This document shows positions 10,340 through 19,839 of a stretch of 24,135 bases of DNA, one piece after another. Positions within the stretch are counted from its first letter, which is position 1, and the number at the start of each line of letters is the position of its first letter. Origin of the DNA: Anthoceros angustus (taxonomy: Eukaryota; Streptophyta; Anthocerotopsida; Anthocerotales; Anthocerotaceae); NCBI GenBank assembly GCA_010909165.1, contig VJWM01000388.1, forward strand, positions 1 to 24,135, read 5' to 3'. The notes beneath the pieces were generated by a model. That model searched no databases and had not been told where the DNA came from. It saw only the letters and a program-made list of their open reading frames with translations. A program made the translations under genes and the position numbers.

Positions 10340-11665
10340 CAGCGGTAATGTTTCTAAGGCAAGCTCATCGCGTGAGAAAGTGTCTCACTTCATTGCCTTT
10401 GCATCATCTTCCTCTATCCCATCAACTTTTGAGGCGAAGGCCATCTTGCATCAAGTGTATACCCTCATCCAAAAGGTCTCCAATATGTTCTTTCATTCTC
10501 ACGACGACAGAGGCACAATCAGGCCTTTCCAATTTCTTTTTCACTCATGCAAACCTCCTTGGCCCAGGGAGATATTCCTCGGCGGTGTGGCTCATGGGTG
10601 AGCTCCTCTTACACATCGCGCATACTTCCATGCATACTCGCTGGAATGAATTCGCACCTCTTGTCGCCTCAATAGAAATACAATGGCGGCGACAACAAAG
10701 TAGCCATCAAAGATGTCCCACTCCCGAACAAGCATCTACTATCCAATCGCCTTCCTTAGAGAATGTCTTGATGAGCTTCATCATCAACCCCAAGGCCTTT
10801 GGTAGGGCGGACAACAAGTTTGTCGAGTGAATGATATAAGTTTCTTCACCCGGTTTAAGTGGCCAATCGCAATCTTCCATTGTTAAATTGTGCAAAGCAT
10901 TGATTTACATGACGCATTGCCGTTGTTGTCTTCTCAAACCCCATCCTCATGCATACTCAGCGGTAGTGTCGAAACCACCTTTGTCATTGTTTACGTTTAT
11001 CTTGTCCCAGACAAACGAAACGAGTCCCCCTTTTTGGCACCACTTCCGCATTGCCTCCCTCACCAAATGGGCATCTTCAACACCATTCATGATTATCCGA
11101 TACTGATCACATTTTGTTAAATCATGGAAGGCATGCAAAACATTTCCCACTTGCCAAGCATCAAAACGGGGGTCCTTTGAGCCTTTCTCAGAACCACGGG
11201 GCACATCCATCACAAACAAAAAGTACCTTCTCTTCCTCACGTACCCTCACATGTCGAGGATATCTCACCATGTACCCGATATCGCACCTTTTCTCGAATG
11301 TGGAGCAGTGAATTGAAGGAGTCCATCCTCTATGTCTCGGTCTACTAGTTGTCTTTGCTCATCTTCTAAGCCCTTCCATGTGTTCACCTCATAAATGAAT
11401 TATTGAAAATTCTCGGGCACTTTCGCACCTCAATATCATACATTCTGCACATGACGGAAACCAATATCGGCGTGGCTGCGGTCTTCAATCTCGAATCCAG
11501 GAAGATGTCGGCCGGAGGAGTTCCGGCCAAATGAAGGGGTCCCCATGGGCGCGGCATGGCACCCTCGATCTCGGCTCTTGGGGCCGGGGCATCGCGCACC
11601 CTTTGCCTCAAAAGGCGGGAACCCAGGGGCGCCGCATCCAGCCCTAATGAGAATCATACACAAGC
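10340..11665 (-). pseudogene. N4/N6 DNA methyltransferase-like gene, copy A
   Basis: Read on -, from about 11665 down. The first part gives FEIEDRS and later WKGLEDEQRQLVDRDIEDGL. The frame 11240-10947 has FLFVMDVPRG (D12-V13-P14), in the place of the catalytic (D/S)PP(W/Y) motif IV, and then WCQKGGLVSFVWDKINVNN. The frame 10895-10707 has LGLMMKLIKTFSKEGDWIVD followed by ACSGVG, a good motif X/I (AdoMet-binding). A further frame gives TSLMA, then RHCISIE as motif II. Motif IV before motif I is the beta-class order of N4-cytosine/N6-adenine methyltransferases. Copy A continues past the duplication edge (10523 down to about 10340) with KEHIGDLLDEG. Several frame changes break it. DVP instead of DPP(W/Y) may mean loss of activity or a base error. 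It diverges from a + gene across an AT-rich spacer. Confidence 0.62.
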
Positions 11666-12150
11666 TCAAGCAATAGCATTGATTTATAATAGAAAGTACA
11701 TGCCTTTATGTAGGTAAGGTTGTTGTAAGTTAAGTGGTTGTAAGAACTAACCAATTAAATAACTATTAGAAGAAAACTAGTGCCCTAAGGGCTAAATTAA
11801 TTATTAAGTCCTAGGTGCCCTAGTGAAGAGTGCCCTAATAGTAAGCTATTTTATCACTCCCACTCACTATGAACTAGGGGTGATTTTCGACCAAAAAAGG
11901 GTCAAGGAAAACTAGCCTAGCAAAACTAGTCCCTAACTAAACTTTTAAAAGCATTAAGTAAAACTGAAAATAATAATCACCATTAAAATAACTCCCACTT
12001 AAGGAGAACTGAGGTGAGAACTAATCACCCAACTTTAAGTAATTAGGTTGGATTAAAACTAATTAAAAGTAGTTCAGAAAATATAATAGCCTAATTTTCA
12101 AAAGGAAAATACAAAGGATAATAGGTAATACCCTCCTTCCTCCTTTTCGC
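11641..12150. promoter_or_regulatory. AT-rich spacer between divergent genes, copy 1
   Basis: About 500 bp of AT-rich, gene-free sequence lies between the minus-strand methyltransferase-like gene and the + gene starting at 12190. It holds repeated TGCCCTAA/GTGCCCTA motifs (11780-11840) and TTATAATAGAAAG near 11682; on - this gives CTATTATAAATC, a possible TATA element about 20-40 bp before the minus gene. The position suggests a bidirectional promoter, or, for the + gene, a 5' intron ending in the TTGCAG preserved in copy 2. It is one of the best conserved parts between the two units. Confidence 0.45.
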
Positions 12151-12189
12151 GATTTGCGATTACGGATTTGTTGTTTGGCTTGCGGTGTG

Positions 12190-12768
12190 ATGGCGATGGC
12201 AATGGCAATGCGGCCTATGGCAACCAGTACTAATCACGCCTTACGGGAGGCGCACACGTGGGCGCCATCGTGCCGTAGTCGCCGCCACCCTCTCCCAGCG
12301 GCCGCTCGCTCAGCCGTGCGAGGCCCTCCTAGCGCCAGGCGTCCTTGCGGCGAGGATGCTCATGGGCGTTTCTTTGGCGCTCTAATAGAAAGGTAAAGAG
12401 GGCGCCCTACTGCAGATGCCCATAGTCGGCGTTCCGCTGCCAATGGAGAGTCTCCGCCTCCACAGACCTCGTCTCTCTGCACTTTCAAAAGAAGACTCAC
12501 ATTGATCATTGATCGACCTCATCCTTGGAGGATGAAGCTGAAACGAGGGCCTTAGGATCCTACACAAGGCAGCGTTCTAGCACGAAAAGAGGGCATGTCC
12601 GAGAATGTGAGATTATGCCTTGAATTTGCCATTTCTCCTAGGATGCATAGATTTGTAAAGCAAATGCTGGATATGTCTACCAAAGGGAAGCACAACCTAG
12701 TTGGCGAGGATGTGCCCCCTCAAATCCCTCCCGCCTCCCCTCCCCCTCTTCAATCAATGATGCTCCTT
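12190..12768 (+). pseudogene. SIM-protein gene, copy 1 (frameshifted)
   Basis: Starts ATG at 12190 within an open frame from 12154 to 12396. The protein begins MAMAMAMRPMATSTNHALRE, is rich in Arg, Ala and Pro, and contains GEDAHGRFFG. Further downstream the sequence matches copy 2, but the stretch that reads IIDLT there is disrupted here: ATTGATCGACC in place of ATTGATCTGACC near 12508. The final part gives ECEIMP-like and SPRMHRFVKQMLDMSTKGK reading in the frame 12595-12939. The function is unknown. It diverges from copy A of the methyltransferase-like gene. Many of its differences from copy 2 are missing CAG or CTG bases. Confidence 0.5.
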
Positions 12769-12786
12769 GACAAGAGGCTGTCCCAG

Positions 12787-13900
12787 CCTTTCCAATTTCT
12801 TTTTCACTCATGCAAACCTCCTTGGCCCAGGCGAGATATTCCTCGGCGGTGTGGCTCATGGGTGAGCTCCTCTTACACATCGCATACTTCATATCCATGC
12901 ACTCGCGGAATGAATTCACACCTCTTGTCGCCTCAATAGAAATACAATGGCGGCGGACAACAAAGTAGCCATCAAAGATGTCCCACTCACGAACAAGCAT
13001 CTACTATCCAATCGCCTTCCTTAGAGAATGTCTTGATGAGCTTCATCATCAACCCCAAAGGCCTTTGGTAGGAGCGGACAACAAGTTTGTCGAGTGAATG
13101 ATATAGCTTCTTCACCAGTTTAAGTGGCCAATCACCAATCTTCCATTGTTAAATGTTATGCAAAGCATTCGGTAACATGATGCCCATTGCGGTCACTTGT
13201 CTTCTCAAACCCCATCCTCATCACATACTCAGCGGTAGTGTCGAAACCACCTTTGTCATTGTTTACGTTTATCTTGTCCGGACAAAGCGAAGCGAGTCCC
13301 CCTTTTGGCACCACTTCGCATTGCCTCCCTCACCAAATGGGCATCTTCAACACCATTCATGATTATCCGATCGATCACATTTTGTTAAATCATGGAAGGC
13401 ATGCAAAACATTTCCCACTTGCGCATCAAAGCGGGGTCCTTTGAGCCTTTCTCAACCCACGGGCACATCCATCACAAACAAAAGTACCTTCTCTTCCTCA
13501 CGTGCCCTCCACATGTCGAGGATATCTATGCACCGATATCGCACCTTTTCTCGTAATGTGGAACAGTGAATTGAAGGAGTCCATCCTCTATGTCTCGGTC
13601 TACTAGTTGTCTTTGCTCATCTTCTAAGCCCTTCCATGTGTTCACCTCATAAATGAATTGTTGAAAATTCTCGGGCACGTGACACCTCAATATCCTTACG
13701 CACATGGCGGAAACCAATATCGGCGTGCTGCGGTCTTCAATCTCGAATCCGAAGATGTCGGTGAGTTCCGGCCAAATGATGGGTCCCCATGGGGGCGCAT
13801 GCACCCTCCCGATTGGCTCTCGGCTCTTGGGGCCGGGCGCCCGGCACCCTTTGCCTCAAAGGAACCCAAGGGGAGGCCGACATCTCAGCCCTAATGAGAA
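12787..13900 (-). pseudogene. N4/N6 DNA methyltransferase-like gene, copy B
   Basis: Second copy, reading on - from about 13900 down. The frame 13804-13526 gives IFGFEIEDRSTPILVSAM, then PENFQQFIYEVNTWKGLEDE and QRQLVDRDIEDGL. Around 13470 the VMDVP block is kept. Around 13055-13000 KEGDWIVDACS is followed by a stop where copy A has Gly. The frame 13000-12677 continues DGYFVVRRHCISIEATRG, then MKYAMCKRSSPMSHTAEEYL and AWAKEVCMSEKEIGKA. It then runs into unrelated sequence at the duplication junction, so the natural C-terminus is lost. The motif order and residues match copy A. Frame changes differ from those of copy A, so each copy fills gaps in the other. Confidence 0.62.
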
Positions 13901-14402
13901 TCATACACAAGCTCAAGCAATAGCATTGATTTATAATAGAAAGTACATGCCTTTATGTAGGTAAGGTTGTTGTAACCGTTAAGTGGTTGTAAGAACTAAC
14001 CAATTAAATAACTATTAGAAGAAACTACTTAGTGCCCTAAGGGCTAAATTAATTATTAAGTCCTAGGTGCCCTAGTGAAGAGTGCCCTAATAGTAAGCTA
14101 TTTTATCACTCCCACTCACTATGAACTAGGGGTGATTTTCGACCAAAAAGGGTCAAGGAAAACTAGCCTAGCAAAACTAGTCCCTAACTAAACTTTACTT
14201 AAAAGCATTAAGTAAAACTGAAAATAATAATCACCATTAAAATAACTCCCACTTAAGGAGAACTGAGGTGAGAACTAATCACCCAACTTTAAGTAATTAG
14301 GTTGGATTAAAACTAATTAAAAGTAGTTAGAAAATATAATAGCCTAATTTTCAAAAAGGAAAATACAAAGGATAATAGGTAATACCCCTCCTTCCTCCTT
14401 TT
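13888..14402. promoter_or_regulatory. AT-rich spacer between divergent genes, copy 2
   Basis: Nearly identical to 11641-12150, including the TGCCCTAA motifs and the TTATAATAGAAAG block. Downstream, just before the + gene, copy 2 has GTTTGGCTTGCAG ending at 14443, a plausible 3' splice site with a T-rich lead; copy 1 has lost the CA of it. This favours an intron or leader within the + gene's 5' region as well as promoter function. Confidence 0.45.
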
Positions 14403-14448
14403 CGCGATTTGCGATTCTGACAGTTTTGTTGTTTGGCTTGCAGGTGTG

Positions 14449-15063
14449 ATGGCGATGGCAATGGCAATGGCGACAGCTATGGCAACCCAGGGCGTGCCTA
14501 ATCCTGCCCACGGGAGGAGGCGCACACGTGGAGGCGCCATCGTGCCGTAGTCCTTCGCCGCGCGACCCCTCTCCACCGCGCGGCCGCTCCGCTGCAGGCC
14601 GTGCAGGCCCTCCTAGCGCCCAGAGGCGTCCTTGCAGGCGAGGGATGCTCATGGGCGTTTTGCTGGGCGCTCTAATAGAAAGGTAAAGAGGGCGCCCCTA
14701 CCTGCAGATGCCCATAGTCGCGTTCCTGCTGCCAATGGAGAGTCTCCGCCTCCACAGACCTCGTCTCTCCTGCAGCCTTTCAAAAAGAAGACTCCTACAT
14801 TGATCATTGATCTGACCTCATCCTTGGAGGATGAAGCTGAAACAGAAGGGCCTTAGGATCCTACACAAGACGCGTTCTAGCCTGAAAAAGAGACGCCTGA
14901 TGTCCAGGAATGTGAGATTATGCCTTCAGAATTTGCCATTTCTCCTAGGATGCATAGATTTGTAAAGCAAATGCGATATATACCAAGGGAAGCACAACCT
15001 AGTTGGCGGATGTGCCCCTCTCCCTCCCCCCCCCCTCCCCCTCTTCAATCAATGATGCTCCTT
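14449..15063 (+). pseudogene. SIM-protein gene, copy 2 (better preserved)
   Basis: ATG at 14449 gives MAMAMAMATAMATQGVPNP, then HGRRRTRGGAIVP and a stop near 14550. A second frame from 14632 to 14856 gives ARDAHGRFAGRSNRKVKRAP, then RVPAANGESPPPQTS and TLIIDLTSSLEDEAETEG. IIDLT followed by Ser and acidic residues is a canonical SUMO-interacting motif (codons at 14803-14817). The basic, Pro/Ser-rich body looks disordered and nuclear. After the stop, similarity to copy 1 continues (CEIMP, SPRMHRFVKQM), so the real protein was probably longer and the stop is due to a frame change. No catalytic domain is visible. The partner gene on - is the methyltransferase-like copy B. Confidence 0.52.
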
Positions 15064-15065
15064 AA

Positions 15066-15840
15066 AAATGTCCACCTTTGCCAAATGTGCTTATAGGAAA
15101 GCTTGTTGCCTACAATATGTTTCTAAGAAGAAGCTATGGCAAAAAGGATTGCAGGGTTGTGGAATGGTATTTTCACGGAGACACAAGGAGGCCACATTTA
15201 TCCTCTATGTCGTTATAGTCCTAGGATTCGATCCCAAAGGGAATGGTTTTGTGTCAAGGTGTTCCAAAACTATGGGTTCTAGCCCTACTCAGTTAGTTCC
15301 TACCCAGCCGCAACCTACTACGTCCAAGACCCACCACGTGTAAGTTCGGCCACCCGCCCGTAGACTCGGTCACCCTGATGGGCGGCTCAACCATGCGGTT
15401 GGTCCCACCTGCAGCGCCGCAGCGCTTCTGACTTGACACCCGGCTCCTCGGCGTGATTCTAAGGGTTATAGTCTCACACACAGTTCGCTACTCCAGATCA
15501 CCTCCGGGGTATCCACCCCAAAACTCACGGCGGACGCCTACCTCGGCCACTCACGCCCGCGCCTCACTCCATCACCGATTCGCTTCATTCCACTCTTCAC
15601 CCCCTCTCCTCCCGCGCTCCCCAAACTTTCACCTTCACCTCCCTAGGCTCCTCCTTACCGTCGACTCACTTCCTCTTCCCCTAAACTCTCGAGACACCAC
15701 CACACACAAGTTGCTCTCGCCATCCCCTCTCGGGCCACACCCTCCTCTGGAGCCCTACAGGCCACACGGGCCCCTACCACAGGCCACAGACCCCTATCAC
15801 AGGCCACCACGGACCCCTCTCTTAGAGTTAAACACAATTT
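15066..15840. other. Interval with one small ORF, no recognised gene
   Basis: A + frame at 15068-15343 (91 codons) with several Cys and Lys residues follows directly after the duplication and could be the continuation of the + gene; I do not recognise it. The rest, to about 15840, is C-rich and shows no known domain. Confidence 0.35.
15757..15820. repeat. 20-22-bp tandem repeat, three units
   Basis: ACAGGCCAC followed by GGGCCCCTACC, GACCCCTATC or CACGGACCCCTCT. ACAGGCC occurs at 15757, 15779 and 15799, spacings of 22 and 20 bp. Confidence 0.8.
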
Positions 15841-15844
15841 GGTT

Positions 15845-18398
15845 AGACAGAGGTTGGAAAGAAGGAGGAAAATCTTTGGAGCGACACCATTTGTCTGGAT
15901 CTATGGACTACATGAAATCCTCTCCTTTCAGTGCGTGTGGCGCCCATCACCGCTAGCCACCCCGGATGCGGAGCTTGGTCACTCACTCTCGACCACCCAA
16001 GGATCTCACAGCCCTCTTGTGAGAGGCGGTGCACAATCGGTTGTTGTTGACGGATGTCTCCAATCAACCCCAGATCGACACACGGAAGCTCACACAGAAA
16101 TTGTCTATCCGAGACACGGAAAGGTCTCTTATACATCCATGGAACACCACGGCTCACTCTTTCTCGATGTCTAAAAAATCGGCTATCCACCACGGCGCAC
16201 CTATTCGGTAACTATAGCTCCAGCCCTTAAAACACCCTATCCCTAATCCAAGAAAAAGCCCACGACCTATGATGCCTTCCCTCTAAAATCAGTAGCCGCC
16301 TCATGATTCTTGCCTAATACTGACCCATGGGTGTCCCCTCGCTCTCCTACCACGCCTCGATCCGAGCGATTCTCCTCAAAACCTCCACCTCACTTTCGCT
16401 GCCCGTGGTTCCTTCACCTCTTCGAAGTGCCGCTCGTCCATTGCCCCCATGCATGTTATCCGCTCCTCATCAGCACAGCCACACACGTGCGTTCCTCCCT
16501 CACGCTCGGCCTCCGCCTTGCTCATCTCCTCAAGCACCACTTGCGGGGGTAGGCCCGTCCGTTCGAAGAAACCCAGGTAGACACCCATGGCGGTTAAGAT
16601 GTGCAGCGATGGGTTACGCCCCTCCTGTCCCAACAACCACATACACATTTAGAGTGAGCACTCGCTCACCATGCGGCTTGATGAGCATGCTCATCCACGC
16701 GATACAATATGCCCTTCTGCTATAGGGGTCCTTACCCTCTCCACCGTGGACAATCGGGGCGCCTCCACGGAATCCGGGAAGTTGCATCCCGCTGCGCTCT
16801 TGTGTGGCTTCCCCTACGGGTCCTCCTTGCGGCGGTGGCGGTTTAGCCACCGTGGTAGTTCTTTCCCCAACGCGGTGGTTGCTTGACACTCGGTGGTACA
16901 TTCTGCCCTTCTTGGTTTTGCCTCTCTCTTGATCACAGCCCTAGCCTCATCTCTCTCCGCTTATATCTCTCCGGTTTCTTGAACTTCTCCGGGCGCCGGC
17001 ATCTCCACTGTTCTTGGACTCGCGAAACTTCATTCAGCTCCTCAATCGTATGCGCCCCTTTTACTTGACTCACGGGGCCTCTTGTTGGGTGGACATGGCC
17101 CTCCTCATGTCTTGCTCGGTGCCTCCTCGCACTCCCACTGCAGTCCTCTGCTGCTTTTCTCGCTCTCCAATCCTCCAACTTTTCCTTGAGCATCTTCTCT
17201 TGTTGCCCCTGCACACTCAGCCAAGTGAGAGCCATAGCTGCCTGATCGAGAAGGTCACTTTGGAGTCCGAGCCATTGCGTGAAGTTAGAACACAGATTCC
17301 CAAATTGGGCTGTCCCAGTGCCCATTCCCTTCCACAACAAGCCCGTCTGCAGGCTATGTCACTCGCCTCCACTCCGGTGGGGCCAGGAATAATATCTCCA
17401 AAAATGTCCTTGAGCTCCGTAGCGAGCCTTGCCAAAATTAACCCTTCCTCCCTAGGGTTGTTGCCTTCCTTCCTCATTCGTAAAAACTCCCCTAGCGGTT
17501 GCGATTCATCCTCCGCACCAAGAGGACAACCGTTCCCTTTTGCTTTCCCTCCTTCTCCCCCGCCCGCTGCCGTCTTGACACAGTGATCCGAGGTGTGGTT
17601 ATGGGCTCCTCCTCCCATTTGTTCTCCCTTTTGGCCGACCTCCGTTCGATCGTGCCTTCCTCTTCTTACTCTTTGTAACCTCTCCACCTTCATCCAATTC
17701 TCCGGTGAGGCAATTCCCAACCGCTGGAATCCTTCTGAATCCTCCTTAGACTCTTCTTTCTCTACCTTGAGTTCGGCGGTTTCCAACTATGAAGCGGACA
17801 CAACCTCCAACTCAGTTAGGCATTGAATACGCAAACACATGAATCGGAAAGGCGAGATCAAAAGAGGCGAGGAGGGAATAAGTCGCCCTCTCTTCACAGG
17901 CCCTCTCAAAATCATCCTCCCAGTCAATCCGTGTGCCTTTAACCACTTCATGAAGGAAGACCGAAGTGGTCCATGTGATGATCCAATTTCGGTTACGCAA
18001 AAACACAAAATCCACTTGGCCAACCCGAATTGCAGAGCCGAGTTGGCGGGTCACCCATCCATTATTAACCCTCACTTCCTGTGCTTCATGATTGCGATCA
18101 TGCGGCTTTTTAGGGTCTTCTTCCTCAGGGGTCAATTACTGACTCCATCCTCCGATTCCTCTCGCCCCTTCTGCTGCTCGGAAGAGCCTCAATGAGCCCC
18201 AATTTGTGGCCTCTTCCTCATGTCGCCCTCTTGCGACCGATCCTCAATTAGGCGGGCGCATTCACCGTCAATCGAACTATAGTAGCACCATTTCATCTCC
18301 ATGAAGCTCAACTTCTAACTCCTGCACTGGCCGCGGCTCTAACCTTCCATTGGTCCATATTGGGCCGCTGCGTAGAGATCTGCTGCTCGAGGCGCCAT
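15845..18398 (-). pseudogene. Broken minus-strand coding region, function unknown
   Basis: Several minus-strand frames follow one another with overlaps: 18135-17812, 17786-17217, 17340-16933, 16901-16614, 16648-16376 and 16193-15843. A possible start is the ATG at 18398 (MAPRAADLYAAAQYGPMEG). The 18135-17812 part has GWVTRQLGSAIRVGQVDFVF and FLHEVVKGTRIDWEDDFERA. The 17340-16933 part has a charged, probably coiled-coil stretch (EKMLKEKLEDWRARKAAED). The layout, a few hundred residues ahead of a helical charged region, resembles the gag-like first protein of a retroelement, but no zinc knuckle, protease or reverse transcriptase is visible. Treat it as unassigned. Confidence 0.35.
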
Positions 18399-18885
18399 TT
18401 CTTCCCCTCCTTCCCCGTTCAAACGCCCTCGGGCTCTACTCGAACCACCGGTTCGGGGAGGACATTATCCCGAGCTCCGCGATCCACACCCTCAGCCTCG
18501 GACTTCTGCCTCGGCGCCTACGGTCATCCGCCTCGGCCGTCTTGGGTCTTTTCCTCCGTCGCCGCCTCGCCGGCCGTCACGCGCCCGATCACCTTCCTGC
18601 GCCACAGCACGGTGAAAACCCTCTTCTAGGCGCGGCTGCATGTGGCGTCGCCGCCCGGCTCCGGAAGTCTTGTCCGATCGCTCTCTCCTTGAAATCTCGC
18701 GGCCTCTCGGTTATCGGTGTGGTCTTCTTCGATTCGCTCACTTGCCCAACTTCATCGACCTTGCCTCCGCCACTAGGGTTGTGCTCCCACGGCTCGTCCC
18801 ATTCCGGCGTGGTGGGCTAACCACCTCCCACTTCTACGCCCCAAAGTAGCATATATAGACACTTTTATTTCTAAAATGCCAAGGT

Positions 18886-19030
18886 CCAAGGACTTTCTAT
18901 CGACCTAACATACCTAGGGGTTGACCCAAGGACCAATAATTTATAAAAATATTATTGCCATGGGCCAAGGACCACTTCGAGTATAAAAGGCCTTACCGAG
19001 ACGATTCCTAAGCATTCCATTACACCAACA
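18886..19030 (+). promoter_or_regulatory. Promoter-like segment with CCAAGGAC repeats and TATA box
   Basis: CCAAGGAC occurs at 18886, 18926 and 18965 (spacings of 40 and 39 bp). TATAAAAG follows at 18982-18989. About 30 bp further on is CATTCCATTACACCAACAAC, a plausible start region, and then an A-rich stretch. Enhancer-like direct repeats followed closely by a consensus plant TATA box suggest a strong promoter, perhaps from an LTR or pararetroviral-type element. No gene was recognised directly downstream. Confidence 0.45.
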
Positions 19031-19039
19031 ACAGAAAAA

Positions 19040-19835
19040 AAACAAAAATTCGTTCAAACCGGCAGTTCGAGAGAAGGGTTAGTGTACATATGGTCTCCCA
19101 GTGCTAATAGTTTTATGGATAAAGGAAAGGTGACATGGTTGTGTGGTGACGTTTGGGCGTATGGGTGGAGCGGCATGGGGAGGATATGACAAGAAGGCGG
19201 GCGGGAAAAGGTGGAATATATTAAATAAAGGTTATTGATGTTTAAATATCCTAATTTCTATGTGGATTTTAGGATCTATAATAACCTAGCATAAATTTTC
19301 TGATTGATGCGGTGTAAACACATTTTGTTTCCCTAAGTGTATTAAAGACAAAAACATGGGCTATTATAAGCGGAATTCTACCAAAAGGTGACCGGAAAAT
19401 AAAGTATACATACTCACCTTAGGTTTAAGTGAAAAGGAGATGTCCGGACTCCTATATATGTGAGGAAACTACCATCCACATGATAAAAATAGCAAGTCTC
19501 CCATGTGAGGAATTTCAGGACATATCAAACATATTTTCCGTAGGTGCCTTTGGTGCTAAGGGAATTTATTGTTTTAATCACATAAATACTGCTTAAATAT
19601 TATTTTTATTTTTAATATAAATATTCCAGGTTCTATGTTGGCGTCTATGAAGGAGGAAGGGGATGACCTAAGCTATTTTGAGATAGAAGAAGAAAATGTT
19701 CAGAAAAATAGTAAGACAATAATTTTTGGGCTAAGATTTTAAGGTTATCTTAAATCGGCCCTAAGGCTCTAGGGTGAGTATTAGGTTAAAGGTTTGGACA
19801 GTGTGTCCATTATACCCAAACATTTCATGTGTTTC
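19040..19835. other. AT-rich interval with no recognised gene
   Basis: Mostly AT-rich with frequent stops in all frames. Nothing resembling a terminal repeat or a coding domain was identified. It may contain the remains of the 3' end or LTR of the adjoining copia fragment. Confidence 0.4.
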
Positions 19836-19839
19836 CTAT

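Larger units (their letters stand above)
10524..12768 (+). repeat. Tandem duplication, unit 1 (~2.25 kb)
   Basis: The segment from CCTTTCCAATTTC (10524) to GATGCTCCTT (12768) is repeated in direct orientation at 12787-15063. Anchors are shifted by 2263 bp at the start, 2247 bp at GCCCTAATGAGAATC (11641 and 13888) and 2295 bp at the end. An 18-bp segment, GACAAGAGGCTGTCCCAG, separates the units. The duplication cuts through the 3' end of the methyltransferase-like gene, so only copy A keeps its natural C-terminal continuation. Confidence 0.92.
12787..15063 (+). repeat. Tandem duplication, unit 2 (~2.28 kb)
   Basis: Direct copy of 10524-12768, in the same order: 3' part of the methyltransferase-like gene, AT-rich spacer, + gene. 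It is very similar in the AT-rich spacer. The GC-rich parts differ by many 1-5 base gaps. After GATGCTCCTT at 15063 the sequence becomes unique. Confidence 0.92.

Noticed and set aside
10340-13900. Methyltransferase-like genes as bacterial contamination
   Set aside because: They lie in tandem units sharing the AT-rich, stop-rich spacers and indel pattern of the surrounding plant-type repeats, and no bacterial operon or ribosome binding pattern is seen.
10340-13900. Assignment to the MT-A70 (METTL3/METTL4) family
   Set aside because: The motif I block KEGDWIVDACSGVG with a KxLGLMMKLIK lead is the N6_N4_Mtase type; MT-A70 proteins lack this glycine-rich motif in that position.
18350-18820. 156-codon + frame
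   Set aside because: Leu/Arg/Pro/Ser-rich without a domain. It is antisense to the likely 5' end of the minus-strand region and probably a GC-driven shadow.
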